NCBI RefSeq assembly: GCF_052065835.1
Contig: NZ_JBQHTG010000002.1
Span: 558,001 to 622,000, forward strand
DNA from: Laedolimicola sp934402125
Lineage (GTDB): Bacteria > Bacillota > Clostridia > Lachnospirales > Lachnospiraceae
Length of the DNA: 64,000 nucleotides
Reading direction: 5' to 3'
Part shown: positions 1 through 7,587 of the stretch, one piece after another
Layout: each line of letters starts with the position of its first letter
How positions within the stretch are numbered: position 1 is the first letter of the stretch
Made by a program: the position numbers and the translations under genes
Notes under the pieces: generated by a model
The model's input: the letters and a program-made list of their open reading frames with translations, nothing else
Told to the model about the DNA's origin: nothing
Databases searched by the model: none

Positions 1-350
1 TCCTCTGCGGTCAGCTCCAGACGACTTCCCTCCTCCAACACATCCCCGCTTTCCCGATCCGTCAGCGTCAGCTCTGTTCCATTTTCCGACACAAGCGTAA
101 CCTTTTCATGAAGCAGATCCGCAAATTGATCGGTCTTTAACAGAACCCGGATCCTGCCTGTGAAGGGAAGCGGTTCCGGATCTCCGGTATCTTCCGTCTC
201 TTCCCCGGCTTCTTCCTCCGCGGGCTCCCGCTCCGATACGCTCTGGCCGTTACTCTTATCTTCCGGTTTCCGGCTTACAAGTGCCAGCAGCACCGCAAGA
301 CCGAGCAACAAGAACACCAGTTTTATTTTAAGAAGCCTTTCCTTTTCCAT
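1..350 (-). CDS. SpoIID/LytB-domain protein, N-terminal part
   Basis: Partial gene: the ATG is at 350 and the frame stays open to the window edge, giving about 116 residues. An uncleaved-looking N-terminal hydrophobic segment (residues about 8-24, rich in Leu/Val) is followed by an acidic linker (many Glu, about 30-60) and then a stretch beginning IRVLLKTDQF with TLVSENGTELTL, which resembles the start of the SpoIID/LytB domain. Family members are membrane-anchored peptidoglycan lytic transglycosylases or amidase enhancers, used in engulfment during sporulation or in wall turnover. A GGAGAT ribosome site precedes the ATG. The catalytic part lies outside the window, so family assignment rests on the N-terminus only. 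Confidence 0.55.
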   Translation of the reverse strand, partial: MEKERLLKIKLVFLLLGLAVLLALVSRKPEDKSNGQSVSEREPAEEEAGEETEDTGDPEPLPFTGRIRVLLKTDQFADLLHEKVTLVSENGTELTLTDRESGDVLEEGSRLELTAE

Positions 351-399
351 CTGCTTATCTCCGGACAAAACAAAATTCTATCAGAATTTCCTATAGAGT

Positions 400-432
400 A
401 AAAAAAGAAAAGACAGCCGTCTCCGACTGCCC
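400..432 (-). terminator. Intrinsic terminator of the 6S RNA gene
   Basis: On the minus strand a 7-bp stem GGCAGTC/GGCTGTC (with two G-U pairs) and a six-base loop is followed by TTTTCTTTTTTT. It lies at the 3' end of the predicted 6S RNA. Confidence 0.75.
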
Positions 433-439
433 TTATCTT

Positions 440-641
440 TCTTGTAAACCCAAAGTGCCGTTTCCGCGATTTTGACGCCTAGCTAATGCTAGGTGGGTAA
501 CCTCAACTGCCTTTCTGCCTTCCACTGCACACTCGGAGGCCTGACATCCGGGACAGAGATATTGGAATCCCATGAACGTAAATGTAGGTTCAAAATAGCG
601 GGTTCACGCACACCCCAGGAATTTTACCTGTTCTTAACTTC
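440..641 (-). ncRNA. ssrS: 6S RNA (SsrS-like)
   Basis: About 200 nt without a convincing ORF, with a strong promoter upstream and a terminator downstream. The transcript ends can pair: CCTGGGGTGT near the 5' end (about 608-617) with GCACTTTGGG near the 3' end (about 450-459), ten consecutive pairs counting G-U. This copies the closing stem of 6S RNA, whose long open helix mimics a melted promoter and sequesters housekeeping RNA polymerase in stationary phase. The segment after the closing stem (GCGTGAACCCGC) also resembles the family. Exact ends are inferred from the promoter and terminator. Another structured RNA is possible but less likely. Confidence 0.72.
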
Positions 642-648
642 TGAAACT

Positions 649-677
649 ATTATACCCCAATCATTCCTGTTTGGCAA
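649..677 (-). promoter_or_regulatory. Promoter of the 6S RNA gene
   Basis: TTGCCA (672-677) and a perfect TATAAT (649-654) separated by exactly 17 bp on the minus strand. The -35 box overlaps the last codons of the upstream MATE gene, so the RNA starts directly behind that gene. Confidence 0.8.
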
Positions 678-2019
678 CAGAAAAAATCTGACCTATGGTC
701 TTTTTGAAAATTAAAAGCGCCGCTGCCGCCGTTATCCATTCTGTAAGCCAGAAACCGTGCCAGACTCCTGCCGCGCCCCAGAACAGGCTCAGCACAAAGC
801 CTGCCGGAACCAGCAGCACCAGATACCGTAGCAGGGAAATGATCAGTGACGGAAGTCCCTGTCCCAGCCCCTCCAGCACGCCGCCGGAAATAATGGATAC
901 GGAGGACACCAGAAAGCCTGCCGATATGATCCGGAGAGCCTCGGCGCCCATCCGGACAGTCTCCGCATTCTTCGTAAAGAGACCGAATAATGTCTCCGGG
1001 AAAAGCAGACAGATACCCGTTCCCAAAGCCATAATAACAGCCGCAAACCAAAGAGCCGTCCGATAAATCTTCCGCACCCGCTGCTCCTCTCCCGCTCCGT
1101 AGTTATAGCCCACCAGAGGCCGGATTCCCTGGACGATGCCGTTGGCGGTCAGATACAGGAAGGTCTGTAGTTTATAATATACACCCAGCACCAGCACATA
1201 GACCTCCGAAAATCCGGCAAGAATCGCGTTCAGGGCAGAAATTGTCAACGAGGGCACCGCCAGATTCAGTGTGGCCGGAATTCCCACACCATAGATACGC
1301 CCCAGCACGCCTTTTTCAAAAGCCAGCGTTTTACAGCTGATACGCACAGGGAGAGGCCGCAGAAAACAGACTGCCAGATAGACTGCCACGCTCACCGACT
1401 GTCCGATTCCGGTAGCCAGGGCCGCACCCTCAATGCCCATTCCCGGAAAAGAGCCCACGCCGAAAATCAGCAGCGGATCCAAAATGATATTACCAAGACA
1501 GCCCGCCATCAGGCCGATCATAGAAACCTTCATTCTTCCTACGGACTGGAAAATCTTCTCAAAGCTCAGATTGAAGGAAAGGATCACCGCAAAAGCAAAG
1601 ACAATCCGGGAATAACGCAGCGCATAGTTGATGACCACTGAATCCTTCGAATATAACCGCAGGAATCCCGGCATCACCAGCATACAGAGAACCATCAGAA
1701 TCAGGCTCTGCACCGCATTGATGAAAAAGCCTGCGGACGCCGCCTGATCCGCCTGCTCCTTCCGTCCTGCCCCCAGGAAAAAGGCAATGGCCGCGTTGAT
1801 GCCGATGCCAAAGCCGATGGCGATGGCATTGAGCAGATTCTGGATGGGGAAGACCAGAGACAGGGCCGTCATGGCTTCCTCCTGAATCCCGGCGACAAAA
1901 TAGCTGTCTACAATATTATAGAGGGAATTCACCAGCATAGACAGTACCATGGGCAGCGACATGGACAGCACCAACCCCGGAACCTTTTTTTCTTTCATAA
2001 ATGTATTGTCATTCATCAC
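661..2019 (-). CDS. MATE family efflux transporter
   Basis: 452-residue integral membrane protein with about 12 predicted membrane segments in two six-helix halves, the usual size and plan of MATE cation-drug antiporters. The N-terminal signature PGLVLSMSLPMVLSMLVNSLYNIVDSYFVA matches in pattern the first helix of the family (P...L...P.....L...LY.IVD). Such proteins export cationic drugs or metabolites in exchange for Na+ or H+. The substrate cannot be predicted. The start MMNDNTFMKEKKVPG could begin at either Met. It stands alone between the pckA terminator and the 6S RNA gene, so it is probably monocistronic. Confidence 0.9.
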   Translation of the reverse strand: MMNDNTFMKEKKVPGLVLSMSLPMVLSMLVNSLYNIVDSYFVAGIQEEAMTALSLVFPIQNLLNAIAIGFGIGINAAIAFFLGAGRKEQADQAASAGFFINAVQSLILMVLCMLVMPGFLRLYSKDSVVINYALRYSRIVFAFAVILSFNLSFEKIFQSVGRMKVSMIGLMAGCLGNIILDPLLIFGVGSFPGMGIEGAALATGIGQSVSVAVYLAVCFLRPLPVRISCKTLAFEKGVLGRIYGVGIPATLNLAVPSLTISALNAILAGFSEVYVLVLGVYYKLQTFLYLTANGIVQGIRPLVGYNYGAGEEQRVRKIYRTALWFAAVIMALGTGICLLFPETLFGLFTKNAETVRMGAEALRIISAGFLVSSVSIISGGVLEGLGQGLPSLIISLLRYLVLLVPAGFVLSLFWGAAGVWHGFWLTEWITAAAALLIFKKTIGQIFSVAKQE

Positions 2020-2050
2020 TTAATTTTTCCTTGAAAAAGAGTGCGATAAT

Positions 2051-2091
2051 ATTTTATTGTGTAATAGGAATTTCCTATTACACAATAAAAT
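2051..2091. repeat. 41-bp perfect palindrome abutting the pckA terminator
   Basis: Two 19-base arms (starting ATTTTATTGTG) around a 3-base centre, with no mismatch, flanked by the sequence GTGCGATAA. Its arm supplies the T-rich tract that follows the pckA terminator stem. A related element with the same GGAATTTCC core and the same GTGCGATAA flank lies at 9373-9425, so this looks like a small dispersed repeat family. Confidence 0.8.
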
Positions 2092-2126
2092 CGCCACACA
2101 GACAGGTATGCCCTGTCTGTGTGGCG
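2085..2126 (-). terminator. Intrinsic terminator of pckA
   Basis: Perfect 15-bp stem starting CGCCACACAGACAGG with a five-base loop (2092-2126), followed on the minus strand by ATTTTATT. It lies 60 bp past the pckA stop codon. Confidence 0.9.
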
Positions 2127-2184
2127 AAAAGCGGAATTACTTCCTGAAAAATCCACGTCCCTTACGGGTTTTAATAATTGCGAA

Positions 2185-3798
2185 TTAGAGCTGCGGACCT
2201 GCTGCAACCAGTGCCTTGCCGTCTGCATTGCTCTCGTATTTTGCAAAGTTCTTAACGAAACGCTGTGCCAGATCCTTTGCCTTTGCATCCCACTCAGCAG
2301 CGTCTGCGTAGGTATCGCGCGGGTCAAGAATTCCTGCGTCAACGCCCGGAAGAGCTGTCGGTACCTCAAAGTTGAAGTACGGAATGGTCTTGGTCTCTGC
2401 GTTCAGAATATCGCCGTTCAGGATAGCGTCGATGATTCCACGGGTATCCTTGATGGAGATACGCTTGCCGGTGCCGTTCCAGCCTGTATTTACCAGGTAT
2501 GCCTTAGCGCCGCTCTTCTTCATCTTCTTAACCAGCTCATGAGCGTACTTGGTCGGATGCAGCTCCAGGAATGCCTGGCCGAAGCATGCGGAGAAGGTCG
2601 GTGTCGGCTCTGTGATTCCACGCTCGGTTCCTGCAAGCTTTGCAGTGAATCCGGACAGGAAATAGTACTCGGTCTGCTCCGGTGTAAGAACGGATACCGG
2701 CGGAAGTACGCCGAACGCGTCTGCGGACAGGAAGATTACATTCTTAGCGTCCGGACCGGAAGAAATTACATTTACATTCTGCGCAATCTTCTCGATGTGG
2801 TTGATCGGGTAAGATACACGGGTATTCTCTGTAACGCTCTTATCAGCGAAATCAATCTTGCCTTCTGCATCCAGAGTTACGTTCTCCAGCAGAGCGTTTC
2901 TCTTGATTGCATTGTAGATATCCGGCTCAGAGTCCTTATCCAGGTTGATAACCTTTGCGTAGCAGCCGCCCTCGAAGTTGAATACGCCGTTGTCGTCCCA
3001 GCCGTGCTCGTCATCACCGATCAGCAGACGCTTCGGGTCGGTAGACAGGGTAGTCTTACCTGTTCCGGAAAGACCGAAGAAGATAGCGGTATTCTTTCCT
3101 TCCATATCTGTGTTTGCGGAACAGTGCATGGAAGCGATACCCTTCAGCGGCAGATAGTAGTTCATCATAGAGAACATACCCTTCTTCATCTCTCCGCCGT
3201 ACCATGTATTTACGATAACCTGCTCGCGGCTGGTGATATTGAACATAACAGCGGTCTCAGAGTGAAGACCCAGCTCCTTGTAGTTCTCTACCTTTGCCTT
3301 GGATGCGTTGTATACAACGAAATCCGGCTCGAAGTTCTCCAGCTCCTCAGCGGTCGGCTTAATGAACATATTGGTTACAAAATGAGCCTGCCAAGCTACT
3401 TCTACGATGAAACGGATAGCCATACGGGTATCCTTATTTGCGCCGCAGAATGCATCTACTACATACAGCTTCTTACCGGACAGCTCTTTCTTTGCGATAT
3501 CCTTTACTGCAGCCCATGCTTCCTGAGTTGCCGGATGGTTATCGTTCGGATACTCCTCGGTAGTCCACCATACAGTGTCCTTGGAATTCTCATCCATAAC
3601 GATGAATTTGTCTTTGGGAGAACGTCCGGTATAAATACCTGTCATAACGTTCACTGCGCCAAGCTCGCTCTCCTTACCTACTTCAAAGCCTTCCAGACCC
3701 GGCTTTGTCTCCTCCTCAAAAAGCATCTCGTAAGAAGGATTGTGTACGATCTCTGTAGTACCTGTGATACCATACTGAGTTAAATCAATCTTTGCCAT
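2185..3798 (-). CDS. pckA: Phosphoenolpyruvate carboxykinase (ATP)
   Basis: 537 residues, the normal length of ATP-dependent PEP carboxykinase, which interconverts oxaloacetate plus ATP with PEP, CO2 and ADP. The kinase-1a P-loop GLSGTGKTT is at residues 242-250, the oxaloacetate-binding TGRSPKDKF at 57-65, and the kinase-2/metal segment IGDDEHGWD follows the P-loop by about 20 residues. In fermenting gut anaerobes the enzyme commonly fixes CO2 from PEP; the direction here is inference. It is transcribed away from citrate synthase, with its own promoter and terminator. The opposite strand carries a 554-codon open frame over the whole gene, a codon-bias shadow. Confidence 0.97.
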   Translation of the reverse strand: MAKIDLTQYGITGTTEIVHNPSYEMLFEEETKPGLEGFEVGKESELGAVNVMTGIYTGRSPKDKFIVMDENSKDTVWWTTEEYPNDNHPATQEAWAAVKDIAKKELSGKKLYVVDAFCGANKDTRMAIRFIVEVAWQAHFVTNMFIKPTAEELENFEPDFVVYNASKAKVENYKELGLHSETAVMFNITSREQVIVNTWYGGEMKKGMFSMMNYYLPLKGIASMHCSANTDMEGKNTAIFFGLSGTGKTTLSTDPKRLLIGDDEHGWDDNGVFNFEGGCYAKVINLDKDSEPDIYNAIKRNALLENVTLDAEGKIDFADKSVTENTRVSYPINHIEKIAQNVNVISSGPDAKNVIFLSADAFGVLPPVSVLTPEQTEYYFLSGFTAKLAGTERGITEPTPTFSACFGQAFLELHPTKYAHELVKKMKKSGAKAYLVNTGWNGTGKRISIKDTRGIIDAILNGDILNAETKTIPYFNFEVPTALPGVDAGILDPRDTYADAAEWDAKAKDLAQRFVKNFAKYESNADGKALVAAGPQL

Positions 3799-3901
3799 CT
3801 TTCACTCGACCTCTTTCTTTTCATATAGTATGTGTCAACCAAAGGGCTGCTCTGTATGCAGCTGCCATCCTGCATACGGGGTACTTCTACCCACGCTCCC
3901 T

Positions 3902-3930
3902 ATTATCACATCTTGTGAAAAAAAAGTCAA
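3902..3930 (-). promoter_or_regulatory. Promoter of pckA
   Basis: TTGACT (3925-3930) and GATAAT (3902-3907) with a 17-bp spacer on the minus strand, giving a leader of about 100 nt before the pckA start. The rest of the 290-bp divergent gap towards citrate synthase shows no other clear site. Confidence 0.7.
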
Positions 3931-4088
3931 GGAAAAGTATCCGGAAAAGTACAAAAAATAATACAATTTCTCATTTGTTACCAAATTCTTAAATATCTGT
4001 AAATTTTCTTCTTTTCGCATGATTTTCTGTCCTTTTTATGCTATCATATTGCTTAAAACACGTTATAACCAGAAAGGAGCATTTGCCT

Positions 4089-5453
4089 ATGGTAATTCAT
4101 TCATATTCCGAAATCACACCTGAAATTCTGGATCTTTCCCATTTGAGTGAAAAAACCAGTCAGATCAACGCAGAGCTTTACAAAAAATATGATGTAAAAC
4201 GGGGTCTTCGCGACATCAGCGGTCAGGGTGTTCTGGCCGGACTGACCGAGATCGGCGAGATCCACGCTTATGATATGGTGGACGGCAATCTGATTCCCTG
4301 CGAGGGTAAGCTTTTCTACCGGGGCATGGATATCGAGGAGCTGGTCCGTGGCTTCGTAACCGAAAAACGCTTCGGTTTCGAGGAAATCACTTACCTGCTT
4401 CTTTTCGGCGAACTGCCGGACAACGAAGAGCTTCAGATGTTCCAGGATCTTCTGGGCTCCTACCGCTCTCTGCCCACCCATTTTGTCCGGGATATCATCA
4501 TGAAGGCACCCAGCAAGGATATGATGAACACGCTGGCCCGGAGCGTCCTGACCCTATATTCCTATGACGACCGGGGCGACGACATCTCCATTCCCAATGT
4601 GCTCCGGCAGTCCCTGCAGCTCATCTCGCTGTTTCCGATGCTTTCGGTCTATGGATACCAGGCATACTCCCATTACCACGACGGAAAGAGCCTTTACATC
4701 CATCCGCCCAAGCCGGAGCTGTCCACCGCAGAAAATATTCTCTACACCCTGCGGCCCGACAGTAAATACACGGATTTCGAGGCGAAGATTCTGGATATCG
4801 CCCTGGTGCTGCATATGGAGCACGGCGGAGGTAATAACTCCTCCTTCACCACCCATGTAGTGTCCTCCTCCGGTACGGACACCTATTCCTCTGTGGCCGC
4901 TTCCCTGGGTTCCTTAAAGGGTCCCCGCCACGGCGGCGCCAACATAAAAGTAGTGCGGATGTTTGAGGATATGAAGCAGCAGGTAAAGGACTGGACCAAT
5001 GAGGAAGAGGTAGGCAGCTATCTGCGCGCTCTGCTTCATAAGGAAGCCTTCGACCACGCAGGTCTCATCTACGGTATGGGCCACGCGGTTTACTCCCTCT
5101 CGGATCCCCGTGCCAATATCTTCAAGTCCTTCGTAAAACGTCTTTCTATTGAGAAGGGACGGGAAGAGGAATTTGCTCTCTACTCCATGGTAGAACGTCT
5201 GGCTCCCCAGATCATCGGCGAGGAACGCCAGATCTACAAGGGCGTCAGCGCCAATGTGGACTTCTACAGCGGCTTTGTATACAGCATGCTGGATCTGCCC
5301 CTGGAGCTTTATACTCCTATCTTTGCCATGGCACGTATCGTGGGTTGGAGCGCGCACCGCATCGAAGAGCTGGCCAACAACGGCAAGATCATCCGTCCGG
5401 CTTACAAGAGCGTGGCAGAGCGCCAGGACTATGTAAAGCTGGGCGACCGGTAA
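4089..5453 (+). CDS. Citrate synthase (citrate/2-methylcitrate synthase family)
   Basis: 454 residues from the ATG at 4089, chosen because AAAGGAG sits 10 bp upstream; the frame is open 51 bp further 5'. The three catalytic residues of citrate synthases are visible: His245 in MEHGGG, His332 in YGMGHAVY and Asp391 in NVDFYSG. It condenses oxaloacetate with acetyl-CoA to citrate, probably feeding 2-oxoglutarate and glutamate synthesis in an incomplete TCA pathway (inference). The N-terminus is longer than in the E. coli enzyme, as in other clostridial members. No aconitase or isocitrate dehydrogenase is adjacent. Use of propionyl-CoA cannot be excluded. Confidence 0.93.
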   Translation: MVIHSYSEITPEILDLSHLSEKTSQINAELYKKYDVKRGLRDISGQGVLAGLTEIGEIHAYDMVDGNLIPCEGKLFYRGMDIEELVRGFVTEKRFGFEEITYLLLFGELPDNEELQMFQDLLGSYRSLPTHFVRDIIMKAPSKDMMNTLARSVLTLYSYDDRGDDISIPNVLRQSLQLISLFPMLSVYGYQAYSHYHDGKSLYIHPPKPELSTAENILYTLRPDSKYTDFEAKILDIALVLHMEHGGGNNSSFTTHVVSSSGTDTYSSVAASLGSLKGPRHGGANIKVVRMFEDMKQQVKDWTNEEEVGSYLRALLHKEAFDHAGLIYGMGHAVYSLSDPRANIFKSFVKRLSIEKGREEEFALYSMVERLAPQIIGEERQIYKGVSANVDFYSGFVYSMLDLPLELYTPIFAMARIVGWSAHRIEELANNGKIIRPAYKSVAERQDYVKLGDR

Positions 5454-5475
5454 TACCTTTCGATAAAAAGAGCGT

Positions 5476-5521
5476 AAAAAAAGCCTTCCGGGTCTTTCCA
5501 TAACCGCGGAAGGCTTTTTTA
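5476..5521. terminator. Terminator of citrate synthase, possibly bidirectional
   Basis: AAAAAAGCCTTCCG and CGGAAGGCTTTTTT form a strong stem with A- and T-tracts on both sides, so it can serve citrate synthase (+) and the small membrane-protein gene (-). Confidence 0.9.
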
Positions 5522-5535
5522 CATCTGTACTTATT

Positions 5536-5567
5536 TATTTACCAGAACTTTTATTTACCAGAACTTT
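5536..5567. repeat. 16-bp tandem duplication at a gene 3' end
   Basis: Two adjacent copies of TATTTACCAGAACTTT. The inner copy holds the last codons and stop of the small membrane-protein gene; the outer copy lies just beyond, so the reading frame is unaffected. Confidence 0.8.
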
Positions 5568-5908
5568 TCGGTTCCCTTTCGCGCCATCAGCGCGAACCAG
5601 ATCAGGATCAGCAGAAATACAAACATCATTACATTGTAAAGCATAGAGGGAAGCGGTGTCACATAGCTATTGACCAGCCCCATACCACCATAAGCTACAG
5701 CACCCACTCCAAACACCAACATCTTCGGCGCTATATAAGCCTTGTAGCCTTCCAAATTCTTACATTTTTTCAATTCAATGTCCTTACTCATCAGGACTTC
5801 CTGCTTAATCTCGCCCTTTTTTTTCATAAGAAACCAGGCATACAGCATATAGACGCCGGCTCCCACAAAAATAATATCCAGAAAACTCCATATATTATCC
5901 ATTTTCAT
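5555..5908 (-). CDS. Small membrane protein of unknown function
   Basis: 117 residues. Hydrophobic segments at about 8-27 (IIFVGAGVYMLYAWFL), 63-80 and 88-108 suggest three membrane helices, with a charged loop (KKKGEIKQE, KDIELKKCK) between the first and second. I do not recognise the family. It sits 53 bp downstream of thrC in the same direction and may share its transcript, ending at the 5476-5521 terminator. No catalytic motif is visible. Confidence 0.7.
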   Translation of the reverse strand: MKMDNIWSFLDIIFVGAGVYMLYAWFLMKKKGEIKQEVLMSKDIELKKCKNLEGYKAYIAPKMLVFGVGAVAYGGMGLVNSYVTPLPSMLYNVMMFVFLLILIWFALMARKGTEKFW

Positions 5909-5961
5909 ACCTTTGGCCGCCCTCTCTCCCGGGGACAGCGCTTCCTTTTCTTTTTTTGATC

Positions 5962-7449
5962 TTACATACCGAGAAATGCCTTTACAGCCGCTTTCATATC
6001 CGGTACCTCTACCACCGTATCATGAAGAACCGGCGCGGTACGGATCTCTTCCACTGCCTTCGGCACCTCTACGCCGGAAAGCCGGGACAGTTCATCCGCC
6101 AGAGCGAAATCATCCCTGCCCTCGCAGTTGATTCCCATAGCTTCCATGACGCTTCTGGTAAACTTATAGGGACTTGCGGTGGAAGCAATCACGGATTTGG
6201 TCTCATCCTTCGTCTCCGCCTTGTATTTCTTGTATACACAATCAGCAACCGCCGTATGGGTATCGATCACGTAACCGGTCTCCTCATACAGATTGTGAAT
6301 GGTCTTCGCGCCCTCTTCCTCTGTGGCGTAATTTCCATAGAAATCACCCAGCTTTTCCCGCATGGCCGGTGTAATCTCGTATCTTCCATTCTCGCTTAAG
6401 GACTTCATGAAGGCCGCGTCCGCTTTGTCGTCGTGATCGGCAATCCGGTAAATCAGACGCTCCAGATTGCTGGAAATCAGAATATCCATGGACGGGGATG
6501 TTGTCAGCACAAACTCCCGGTTCCGGTCGTAGCTTCCGGTCTGGAAGAAATCATACAACACCTTATTGTCGTTGGAGGCACAAATCAGCTTCCCAATGGG
6601 CATACCCATCTGCTTTGCGTAGTATGCCGCCAGGATATTGCCGAAGTTGCCGGTGGGAACCACCACGTTGATCTTCTCATCCTTTTCAATCTCGCCATTT
6701 GCATATAATTTCGCGTAAGCATATACATAATATACAATCTGTGGAACCAGACGGCCGATGTTGATGGAGTTTGCGGAAGAAAACTGGAAGCCTGCCGCGT
6801 CCATTTCCTTCGTCAGATCCTTATCACCGAAAATGGCCTTTACCCCACTCTGGGCGTCGTCAAAATTGCCGTGGATGCCGATGACCTTCACATTCTTACC
6901 CTTCTGGGTCACCATCTGCTTCTCCTGTACAGGGCTTACGCCGTTTTTCGGGTAAAATACCACGATTCTGGTCCCCGGTACGTCCGCAAAGCCTGCCAGG
7001 GCTGCTTTTCCGGTATCTCCGGAGGTAGCGGTCAGGATTACGATCTCATTCTTTACCTGATTCTTCTTCGCGGAAACGATCATCAGATGGGGCAGGATAG
7101 AAAGGGCCATATCCTTGAACGCAATGGTAGAACCATGGAACAGCTCCAGGAAATAAGCGCCGTCCGCCTTCACCAGCGGAGCAATCTCCGGGGTATCAAA
7201 CTTCTCATCGTAAGCGCTATCGATGCAGTGCTTAAGCTCCTCCTCAGTAAAGTCTGTCAGAAACTTGCTCATAACCGCGTAAGCAGTCTCCTGATAGCTC
7301 ATGTCCGCCAATTTATCCAGGCTCACGTCCAGCGCCGGAATGCTCATAGGCACAAACAGACCGCCGTCTGCGGAAAGGCCTTTTAAGATAGCCTGGGAAG
7401 CAGTTACCTGCACGCCGGAATCTCTGGTGCTTCTGTATAACAAATCCAT
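5962..7449 (-). CDS. thrC: Threonine synthase
   Basis: 495 residues from the ATG at 7449 (MDLLYRSTRDSG), preferred over an in-frame start 45 bp upstream because the ATG has an AGGGG site and matches the family N-terminus. It converts O-phosphohomoserine to threonine with PLP. The PLP lysine is K112 in FHGSTIAFKDMAL, and the phosphate loop SGDTGKAAL follows. Length fits the long form of the enzyme found in many bacteria. No hom or thrB gene is adjacent. It follows leuA in the same direction but is separated from it by an intrinsic terminator. Confidence 0.95.
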   Translation of the reverse strand: MDLLYRSTRDSGVQVTASQAILKGLSADGGLFVPMSIPALDVSLDKLADMSYQETAYAVMSKFLTDFTEEELKHCIDSAYDEKFDTPEIAPLVKADGAYFLELFHGSTIAFKDMALSILPHLMIVSAKKNQVKNEIVILTATSGDTGKAALAGFADVPGTRIVVFYPKNGVSPVQEKQMVTQKGKNVKVIGIHGNFDDAQSGVKAIFGDKDLTKEMDAAGFQFSSANSINIGRLVPQIVYYVYAYAKLYANGEIEKDEKINVVVPTGNFGNILAAYYAKQMGMPIGKLICASNDNKVLYDFFQTGSYDRNREFVLTTSPSMDILISSNLERLIYRIADHDDKADAAFMKSLSENGRYEITPAMREKLGDFYGNYATEEEGAKTIHNLYEETGYVIDTHTAVADCVYKKYKAETKDETKSVIASTASPYKFTRSVMEAMGINCEGRDDFALADELSRLSGVEVPKAVEEIRTAPVLHDTVVEVPDMKAAVKAFLGM

Positions 7450-7512
7450 AGTCGTCGTCCCCTTTTTTCTATATGATTTAAAATGAAATTTCAAAAGTCC
7501 CTGCTATTATAG

Positions 7513-7545
7513 CAAAATAAAAGAGCTGCGTCAATGCGCAGCTCT
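7513..7545 (-). terminator. Intrinsic terminator of leuA
   Basis: Stem AGAGCTGCG/CGCAGCTCT (7522-7545) followed on the minus strand by TTTTATTTT, about 45 bp beyond the leuA stop. Confidence 0.85.
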
Positions 7546-7587
7546 CTGTTACGTTAAAATATTAAACTTCCCACTGCTTCTTTTATT

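Noticed and set aside
2119..3783. 554-codon open frame on the plus strand opposite pckA
   Set aside because: Low-complexity Cys/Leu-rich translation with no family resemblance, fully antisense to a clear enzyme gene. Same reasoning applies to 7741-9210, 11821-13053, 21181-23190, 26649-28445, 29655-31487 and 35507-36517.
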